45,518 nt of DNA, taken from positions 77,037 through 122,554 of the forward strand of contig JAAWCD010000002.1 in NCBI GenBank assembly GCA_022793095.1, written 5' to 3'. Position numbers and translations under genes: made by a program. A model generated the notes under the pieces. The model worked only from the letters and a program-made list of their open reading frames with translations. It made no database searches and was not told where the DNA came from. Positions 40,456 to 45,518 of the stretch are shown one piece after another. Position 1 is the first letter of the stretch; every line of letters starts with the position of its first letter. This DNA is from Oscillospiraceae bacterium (GTDB taxonomy: Bacteria > Bacillota > Clostridia > Oscillospirales > Oscillospiraceae).

Positions 40456-42795
40456 ATGAAAGCTGTCATTTTGGCCGGGGGCGAAGGCGCCCGGCTCAGG
40501 CCGCTGTCCATGGACCGGCCCAAACCCATGACGCCGCTGTTTGGACAGCCGGTATTGGGCCATATTCTGCATCTGCTCCGTCAGGCGGGCGTGCGGGAGG
40601 TGGCTATGACCCTCCGGTATCAGCCCGAGGCCATCACCGGCTTTTTCGGCGACGGCAGCGAGTGGGGCTGTGCCATCACTTATTTTACAGAGGACGAGCC
40701 CCTGGGCACAGCCGGCGGGGTAAAGTCCTGCGCCCACTGGCTGGGGAACGAGGACTTCCTGGTCATCAGCGGGGACTGCGTTTGTGACTTTGACTTGACC
40801 GAGGCGGTCGATTTCCACCGAAATCATGGCGCGGAAGCCACCCTGCTCCTGCACCGGGAGCCTGAGCCTCTGGAATACGGACTGGTGCTCACAGGAGAAG
40901 ACGGGCGGGTCCAGCGGTTTCTGGAAAAACCGGGCTGGGCTCAGGTGTTCACCGACCAGGCGAACACGGGGATTTATGTGCTTTCTCCCAAGGTGTTTGA
41001 ACTGATTCCCCGAAATACCGCCTGGGATTTCAGCCGGGATCTGTTTCCCAGGATGCTGGCCGGGGGCCGTCCGGTCTACGGCTTCGCGCCAAAGGGATAC
41101 TGGTGCGACATGGGGGATTGCAAGGCCTATCTCCGCTGCCTGACCGACGGACTCAACGGCAGGGTGAAGGTGAGTCTGGGGATGGAGCAGGCCGCGCCGG
41201 GCATCTGGTCCGCCGGACCGCTGCCGGAAGGCGCGTTGATGGTGCCGCCCTGCTGGATTGGCCGGGATGTGACGGTGGGGGACGGCGCTGTGGTGGGCCC
41301 CAACACGGTGCTGGGGGACGGATCCACGGTAGGACCAAAGGCCATGGTTCAGCGCTCGGTCCTGCTGGGCGCGGCAGCGGAGGCCCATGCCACGGTGTAT
41401 GGATCTATACTTTGCCCTGGGTCCATGGCGGGCCGGAGCAGCGTGCTCAATGAGGGCTGTGTCCTGGGCGAGGGCGCGGCGGTGGGCCGGGATGCCGTTT
41501 TGCGGGAGGGGGTCAAGGTGTGGCCCCGCCTGCGGGTGGACCCTGGCGCCCGGCTCAATGCCTCGCTGACCTCCGGCGCTGGGGCCGGCCGGATTCAGTT
41601 TTCCGACAACGGCCTGATTCGGGGTGCCTTGGAGCTGGACTTGACGCCGGAAGCGCTGCTGACCCTCGGCTCACTGATGGGGGAAGAGGGGAAGGCCGGC
41701 ATTGGCCACGGCGGCGGCGAGGGGGCCCGAATGCTGGCCCAGGCGGCGGCCAGCGGCGTTTCCGCCGCCGGGGGGCAGGCGCTGTGCCATGACGGGGCTT
41801 TTCCCGCATCGGGGAGCTGGCTGGCCCGGCATTTTGCCTTGCCGGTGTCGCTGTTTGTGGAACAGCGGGGGGACCGGATTTTTCTGTATCTCTTTGACCG
41901 CCGCGGCCTGCCTCTGGGAAGGGCCAGGGAACGGAAGCTGGAATCCGCTCTGCTGCGGCATGAGATCCGCCGGGTGCCCTCCAGCCGGGTGGGGACTCGG
42001 GACTGGATTTCGGGGGTCAGCGCGGCCTACGCAGGCGCGGCGGCGGACCAGGCGGGCCGCCGGATTCCCCAGCCTCTTACAGTGGCGGTTCCGGGCGCGG
42101 GCCCGGAAGAGGAGGTGCTTACGGCAGCGCTGGCCCAGCTGGGCTGTACGGTCATCCGGAGGCCCAAGGCGGGAACGCCCGCGTTCTATCCCGGACACGG
42201 AGGGATGACCCTGTCGGCCTCGGACGAAGAGGGGAAAATTTTGACGCCTCAGCGCCTGCTGGCTCTGCTGTGCATGCTGGAGCTGGACCAGGGCACACGG
42301 ACGGTAGCTCTGCCTGTGGGAGCCTCTGAGGCGGCGGAAGCGCTGATTACCGCGCGGGGTGCCTTTGCCCTCCGGGTGGACCGGGACGGCGAGGAGGCCC
42401 GTGATTTGTACAGCGAGCAGACGGGTCTTCGGGACGCGGTGTTTGCGGCCTGCCGCCTGTGCGCCCGCATGGCGCGGGACGGCGTGGGCCTGGCGGAGCT
42501 GGACCGGCAGCTGCCGGCCTTTGCGGTGGAACAGCGGGAAGTGCCCCTTCGAGGGGACCGGGGCGCGCTGATGCAGGCGCTGGCCCGGCAGTATCGGGAT
42601 GCGGAGGCGCTGGAAGGGGGTCTTCGGATCAAAACCGGCCAGGGCTGGGTCTGGCTGGCGCCGCTGAGCCGGAGGTCAGCCCTGCGGGTGGCGGCGGAGT
42701 GCGCGGACATGGAAGCGGCCCAGGAGCTGTGCGCTGGCTTTTGCCGCGCCGCGGAGGAGCTGGACCGCCAGGGGACGGGGCGTTCTTTTCCTTGA
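40456..42795 (+). CDS. Sugar nucleotidyltransferase fused to a degenerate phosphomannomutase domain
   Basis: 779 residues from the ATG with AAGGAAGG upstream. Residues 1-230 are a nucleotidyltransferase (AVILAGGEGARLRPLSMDRPKP; DEPLGTAGGVK; NTGIYVLSP). A left-handed beta-helix with hexapeptide repeats (VGDGAVVGPNTVLGDGSTVG) covers about 265-390. The C-terminal 390 residues follow the phosphohexomutase layout, but the catalytic serine loop (TASHNP) is replaced by VSLFVEQRGDRI and metal-binding DGDADR is not seen. Such two-domain proteins are annotated as mannose-1-phosphate guanylyltransferase; GTP use and mutase activity are both unproven here. AGTACC/GGTACT flank the ribosome site. Confidence 0.85.
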   Translation: MKAVILAGGEGARLRPLSMDRPKPMTPLFGQPVLGHILHLLRQAGVREVAMTLRYQPEAITGFFGDGSEWGCAITYFTEDEPLGTAGGVKSCAHWLGNEDFLVISGDCVCDFDLTEAVDFHRNHGAEATLLLHREPEPLEYGLVLTGEDGRVQRFLEKPGWAQVFTDQANTGIYVLSPKVFELIPRNTAWDFSRDLFPRMLAGGRPVYGFAPKGYWCDMGDCKAYLRCLTDGLNGRVKVSLGMEQAAPGIWSAGPLPEGALMVPPCWIGRDVTVGDGAVVGPNTVLGDGSTVGPKAMVQRSVLLGAAAEAHATVYGSILCPGSMAGRSSVLNEGCVLGEGAAVGRDAVLREGVKVWPRLRVDPGARLNASLTSGAGAGRIQFSDNGLIRGALELDLTPEALLTLGSLMGEEGKAGIGHGGGEGARMLAQAAASGVSAAGGQALCHDGAFPASGSWLARHFALPVSLFVEQRGDRIFLYLFDRRGLPLGRARERKLESALLRHEIRRVPSSRVGTRDWISGVSAAYAGAAADQAGRRIPQPLTVAVPGAGPEEEVLTAALAQLGCTVIRRPKAGTPAFYPGHGGMTLSASDEEGKILTPQRLLALLCMLELDQGTRTVALPVGASEAAEALITARGAFALRVDRDGEEARDLYSEQTGLRDAVFAACRLCARMARDGVGLAELDRQLPAFAVEQREVPLRGDRGALMQALARQYRDAEALEGGLRIKTGQGWVWLAPLSRRSALRVAAECADMEAAQELCAGFCRAAEELDRQGTGRSFP

Positions 42796-42862
42796 AAGGA
42801 AAAGAACCAAAAGGAACCCTCCTTTTCTTGAAAGAAAAGGAGGCAAAAGAACTTTAAACTGG
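42782..42862. repeat. palindromic AAAGAAC repeat, copy 13 (two tandem hairpins)
   Basis: TTCTTTTCCTTGAAAGGAAA, then CCTTTTCTTGAAAGAAAAGG, and CAAAAGAACTTTAAACTG. It starts inside the 3' end of the nucleotidyltransferase gene; the stop codon is part of the hairpin. Confidence 0.85.
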
Positions 42863-42942
42863 GGATAATGCGGCATATTTGGGGGCTCATTCGCTCCTCC
42901 CGTGATTTCTATTTTCTAACAACACGAGACACAGGCAACACA

Positions 42943-42974
42943 AAACCAGCGCGGTCGATTGACCGCGCTGGTTT
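42943..42974 (-). terminator. Terminator of the 53-aa gene
   Basis: AAACCAGCGCGGTC and its perfect complement (14-bp arms) around GATT, followed on the minus strand by TTTTGTGTTG. Confidence 0.8.
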
Positions 42975-42999
42975 CGTCTTCGATAATTTCCTCTATTTT

Positions 43000-43161
43000 T
43001 CACCGGTCCGGCTTGGGCAGCGCCGTGGAGGTCAGGGACTGATAGGACTCCTGCTGAGCCTCATTCTGAGGCGGCGTGGGCATGAGTCCGGTACAGTCAC
43101 AGCTGGACGCGGTGGCGGAAATTTCGGGCAGATAGACCTGCTTTCGTTTTCGTTTGGGCAT
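43000..43161 (-). CDS. Small protein (53 aa), unknown
   Basis: A basic start (MPKRKRKQVYLPEIS), a cysteine pair in CDCTGLMPTPP and a polar C terminus (ESYQSLTSTALPKPDR). GAGGTGA lies 6 nt before the ATG, and a strong terminator follows, so it is a real transcription unit. No family recognised; it is not an alpha/beta small acid-soluble spore protein. The C-D-C pair could bind metal. Confidence 0.75.
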   Translation of the reverse strand: MPKRKRKQVYLPEISATASSCDCTGLMPTPPQNEAQQESYQSLTSTALPKPDR

Positions 43162-43226
43162 TTTGACTCACCTCGGCCCATAGTCTGCCCAGCGGGCAGG
43201 TCTTTCATGCCCGGAACCTTGCCGCC

Positions 43227-43270
43227 GTTTGAAGTTCTTTTCGGTTCCTTTTCTTTCAAGAAAAGGAACT
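43227..43270. repeat. palindromic AAAGAAC repeat, copy 14 (half element)
   Basis: GTTTGAAGTTCTTTTCGG followed by TTCCTTTTCTTTCAAGAAAA, just downstream of the ABC permease gene. Confidence 0.8.
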
Positions 43271-43904
43271 ACGCCTCTTTTTTCTCATAAATCCGGCAGG
43301 AGATCAGGAAGGAGGCGAGCACCGCCAGTACGGTCCCCACCGGAAGGGCCACCGGCAGATAGGCTTCCAGCCAGCTCAGGTCGGGCAGCGTGATGTTTCC
43401 CCTCTTGCTCTGGAGCGCCAGGAAGGCCGACAGCCCGGTGGGCAGTCCGACGATGGGCAAAATGATGAACCGCGCCTTTTCCGGCCCAAACTTGTACACC
43501 ACTGGCAGCATGATTGCGTCGATTACCAGGGCCACAGCCAGGCAGGCCAGCCCCACCAGCACCGGTTCCAGCCAGTCGTCATGCTTCACCAGCGCCTGAA
43601 CCACTCCCGTGAGCAGCACATAGGTCAAGGAGACCGCGGAAATCAACAGCATGCACAGATACCGCCCGCCCACAATCGCCCTCCGGCTCACGGGCAGCGC
43701 CATGGCGTAGGTGTCCCATTTGGCCAGATTGTCCCAGGAGAAGCAGTTCAGCGGCACAATCATCACAATGATGACCGCCATGGCGCCCATCATACTGTTA
43801 TTTTCCTGGACAGCGCCGAGCACCGTGTAAAAAACCATCAGCGCGAGATAGACCTTCGCTCCCTTTTTCAGCACAAGAAGGTCCTTCCAAAGCAAACCGC
43901 TCAT
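43269..43904 (-). CDS. ABC-2 type permease
   Basis: 211 residues with six membrane helices; the start LLWKDLLVLKKGAKVYLALM and LAKWDTYAMALPVSRRAIVGGRY are typical of ABC2_membrane_5 permeases paired with YtrA-type GntR regulators. The start overlaps the ATPase gene by 4 bp, so it is coupled. Export substrate unknown. Confidence 0.9.
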   Translation of the reverse strand: MSGLLWKDLLVLKKGAKVYLALMVFYTVLGAVQENNSMMGAMAVIIVMIVPLNCFSWDNLAKWDTYAMALPVSRRAIVGGRYLCMLLISAVSLTYVLLTGVVQALVKHDDWLEPVLVGLACLAVALVIDAIMLPVVYKFGPEKARFIILPIVGLPTGLSAFLALQSKRGNITLPDLSWLEAYLPVALPVGTVLAVLASFLISCRIYEKKEA

Positions 43905-44761
43905 TTGATTTCTCCTTTCACTGTGAACACCATAATGTCTTCCAGGCTCACCGGGTCCACGGTCAGTTCCGGGTAAGCCTTCCGGAGGCCCGCCCGGTCG
44001 TTCACCAGGGCCTCGCAGCCGAACTGGCTTTTCCGCACGCCCACAACGAGGCTCTTGTCCAGCTTTTCCAGGTCAGAAGCGCGGCACACCAGCCGGCCGT
44101 ACTGCTCCAACAGCTCATCCTTCGCGCCAGAAAGGGTCACCCGGCCCCGATGGATATAGGTGATATAGTCCGCTGCCTTCTCCAGGTCCGAGGTAATGTG
44201 GGAGGAAAGCAGAATACCGTGGTCCTCGTCCTGAATAAAGCTGAGGAATTCGTCCAGAATTTCGTCCCGGACCACCGGATCCAGCCCGGAGGTGGCCTCG
44301 TCCAGAATCAGCAGCCTGGGCCGGTGGGCCAGGGCCGCCGCCAGGGACAGCTTCATTTTCATGCCCCGAGAGTACTCCTTGATGGTCTTTTTCTCCGGCA
44401 AGCCAAATTGCCTACAGTAGTTTGAAAACAAATCCCGGTCCCACCGCTTGTAGACCCGGCGGAGAATGGTATCCACATCAGACGCCCGGAGGTTGTCATG
44501 GAAAAAGCACTCGTCCAGCACCACCCCGATGTCCTGCTTGAGGGACACATCCCGCTCTATGTTATCCTGGCCCAGAATACGGATGGAGCCTGCGTCCCAG
44601 CGAACCAGGTTCAGAATACATTTGATGGTGGTGCTCTTGCCCGCGCCGTTCTCGCCGATCAGGCCCAGAATGGAGCCCCCCGGCACTGTCAGGTCAATAT
44701 GGTCCAGCGCAAAGTCCGGATAGGATTTGCAAAGCCCTTTGATTTCAATACAATTTGTCAT
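43901..44761 (-). CDS. ABC transporter ATP-binding protein
   Basis: 286 residues. Walker A GLIGENGAGKSTT near 35-47, signature YSRGMKMKLSLAAALAH, Walker B LLILDEATSGLDP, and switch SSHITSDLEKAADY. The last 70 residues form a regulatory extension. The start overlaps the GntR gene by 4 bp. Confidence 0.94.
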   Translation of the reverse strand: MTNCIEIKGLCKSYPDFALDHIDLTVPGGSILGLIGENGAGKSTTIKCILNLVRWDAGSIRILGQDNIERDVSLKQDIGVVLDECFFHDNLRASDVDTILRRVYKRWDRDLFSNYCRQFGLPEKKTIKEYSRGMKMKLSLAAALAHRPRLLILDEATSGLDPVVRDEILDEFLSFIQDEDHGILLSSHITSDLEKAADYITYIHRGRVTLSGAKDELLEQYGRLVCRASDLEKLDKSLVVGVRKSQFGCEALVNDRAGLRKAYPELTVDPVSLEDIMVFTVKGEIK

Positions 44762-45138
44762 AATTCGTCCCCTCGATACAATATGGAGATGGTTTCAATC
44801 AGTTCAGGCAGTTCAATGCCACCCTGTTTCGCCTCATCGACGGCAGCGGAAAGGTGTTCCTCCACCTTGCGGAGGCGGGCCTCCCGCAGCAGCTCCCGGT
44901 CCTGCGCCGCCACAAAGCAGCCTTTGCCGGGCACAGTGGTGAGGAAGCCTTCCCGCTCCAGCTCCTCATAAGCCCGTTTGGTTGTGATGACGGAAATTCG
45001 CAGCTCCTTGGCCAGCAGGCGCATGGAGGGCAGGGCGTCCCCTGCCTGTAGCTCGCCGCTCATAATCTGGCCCTTGATCTGGTCTGTAATCTGCTCGTAA
45101 ATCGGCTTTCCGCCGGAATTGCTGATGATGATTTCCAT
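44758..45138 (-). CDS. GntR-family regulator, YtrA subfamily (2)
   Basis: 126 residues: GGKPIYEQITDQIKGQIMSG, LPSMRLLAKELRISVITTKR and ELEREGFLTTVPGKGCFV form the winged HTH; a short C-terminal helical region follows. GAGGTG precedes the ATG. An inverted repeat in its promoter fits autoregulation. It is only distantly similar to the first copy at 36.6 kb. Confidence 0.93.
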   Translation of the reverse strand: MEIIISNSGGKPIYEQITDQIKGQIMSGELQAGDALPSMRLLAKELRISVITTKRAYEELEREGFLTTVPGKGCFVAAQDRELLREARLRKVEEHLSAAVDEAKQGGIELPELIETISILYRGDEL

Positions 45139-45150
45139 GGATGCACCTCA

Positions 45151-45189
45151 CGCATATACTGTATATACAATACATTCACAGTATATACG
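45151..45189. promoter_or_regulatory. Inverted-repeat operator over the GntR promoter
   Basis: CGCATATACTGT (45151-45162) and ACAGTATATACG (45178-45189) match at 11 of 12 positions and overlap the -10. YtrA-type regulators bind such TATACT...AGTATA sites. Confidence 0.7.
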
Positions 45190-45208
45190 CCATATACACA
45201 GTTGTCAA
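45180..45208 (-). promoter_or_regulatory. Promoter of the second GntR-ABC operon
   Basis: Minus-strand TTGACA (45203-45208), 17-bp spacer, TATACT (45180-45185). A near-consensus promoter. Confidence 0.85.
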
Positions 45209-45255
45209 GAGGAAATTATAGGAGCGTAAAAATAGAAGTCCTCTGCCTGCCCGTC

Positions 45256-45284
45256 TTGACAAAGCGGAGGACCATGTCTATAAT
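45256..45284 (+). promoter_or_regulatory. Consensus promoter of the antisense RNA
   Basis: Perfect TTGACA (45256-45261), 17-bp spacer, perfect TATAAT (45279-45284). Confidence 0.9.
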
Positions 45285-45290
45285 AGAAAA

Positions 45291-45388
45291 CAGAAGAGCG
45301 CTGTTACTGACGGTTAGCCCTTGCAGCAAATCATAGGTAATCTCTATGTTGACCGCTTGGGTTGCGTCCGAGCGGTCAACACGCTTTT
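45291..45388 (+). ncRNA. Small RNA, candidate type I antitoxin
   Basis: About 100 nt from the consensus promoter to an intrinsic terminator at 45348-45388 (GTTGACCGCT/AGCGGTCAAC with further TTGG/CCGA pairing, then ACGCTTTT). It has no ORF with a ribosome site. It is convergent with the 28-aa ORF and overlaps its stop codon and 3' untranslated region. Confidence 0.7.
45348..45388 (+). terminator. Intrinsic terminator of the small RNA
   Basis: A 10-bp perfect stem extended inward by TGG/CCG pairs, then CTTTT. The opposite arm contains the last codons of the small minus-strand ORF. Confidence 0.85.
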
Positions 45389-45462
45389 ATGGATAGCACG
45401 TACAGCACAAATGCCGCACATGCTCCAAAACGCAGTACAATAAGCACCCGTTTTTTCCACAT
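45376..45462 (-). CDS. 28-aa hydrophobic peptide, candidate type I toxin
   Basis: MWKKRVLIVLRFGACAAFVL followed by YVLSIKAC: a charged start, one membrane-spanning helix and a short basic end, the layout of type I toxin peptides. AAGGGGGTGA is placed 5 nt before the ATG, but it is fully paired in a hairpin with CACTCCCTTT (45469-45491), which would limit translation of the full-length mRNA. The promoter lies beyond or near the right edge. Confidence 0.65.
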   Translation of the reverse strand: MWKKRVLIVLRFGACAAFVLYVLSIKAC

Positions 45463-45468
45463 TAGCTT

Positions 45469-45491
45469 CACCCCCTTTCTGAAAGGGAGTG
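45469..45491 (-). promoter_or_regulatory. Hairpin that hides the toxin ribosome site
   Basis: On the minus strand CACTCCCTTT pairs with AAAGGGGGTG (10 bp, one G-U) around CAG; the Shine-Dalgarno is in the 3' arm. Confidence 0.75.
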
Positions 45492-45518
45492 GCCAACCGC
45501 CTTTATGTAACAGCGCTC

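Noticed and set aside
1-45518. tRNA, rRNA, CRISPR array, phage or integrase genes
   Set aside because: None were recognised; repeats present are palindromic intergenic elements without regular spacers.

Overview
The window looks like a chromosome segment from a GC-rich, spore-forming member of the Clostridia, most likely the Oscillospiraceae (relatives of Flavonifractor, Lawsonibacter and Pseudoflavonifractor). The reasons are strong GGAGG ribosome sites, a T-box leader, SpoIIP, FolT, Noc with a second ParB, YtrA-type GntR regulators and many strict-anaerobe redox proteins. No plasmid or phage module is visible. The parABS/noc/rsmG group suggests a location near the replication origin.

Layout. 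1-0.25 kb: 5' part of a T-box leader on the minus strand, whose gene lies off the left edge. 0.37-1.64 kb: minD and a methylglyoxal-synthase-fold gene that has lost active-site residues. 1.9-5.9 kb (all minus): serS, an acyltransferase, mscL, a MITE-like insertion, a small membrane protein and rsmG. 6.0-9.5 kb: chromosome segregation genes (noc, parA, parB and a membrane coiled-coil gene) with two perfect parS sites, one of them inside a terminator-like 40-bp palindrome. 9.7-17.7 kb: cell-wall elongation genes (maf, mreC, mreD, the PBP2 gene) followed by a GH13 glucosidase, with a DUF2262-like gene and dut upstream. 17.7-20.1 kb: zapA and a U32/RlhA-like gene. 20.3-25.1 kb: membrane proteins of unknown role, an isoprenylcysteine-methyltransferase-like protein, an enoyl-CoA hydratase and a COG2509-type flavoprotein.

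25.0-33.5 kb is more accessory: a small divergent gene/HTH pair, then a three-gene redox cluster (a GltD-like flavoprotein with many iron-sulfur motifs, a NuoF-C-terminus-like ferredoxin and a fumarate-reductase-like flavoprotein). folT follows, under what I read as a tetrahydrofolate riboswitch, then an XRE regulator fused to a membrane domain. 33.8-37.0 kb and 43.3-45.2 kb each carry a GntR/ATPase/permease ABC module. Between them lie a structured RNA leader ahead of a secreted beta-helix protein, spoIIP, a sugar nucleotidyltransferase with a degenerate phosphomannomutase half, and a 53-aa gene.

The most interesting signals are non-coding. A candidate type I toxin-antitoxin locus sits at the right edge: a 28-aa hydrophobic ORF with its Shine-Dalgarno buried in a hairpin, and a convergent RNA from a consensus promoter. 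A four-helix RNA followed by an intrinsic terminator lies at 37.47-37.68 kb. The folT riboswitch has an extra hairpin inserted. A dispersed AT-rich palindrome family occurs at least 13 times in intergenic gaps. All calls come from reading the sequence alone; no database search was run.
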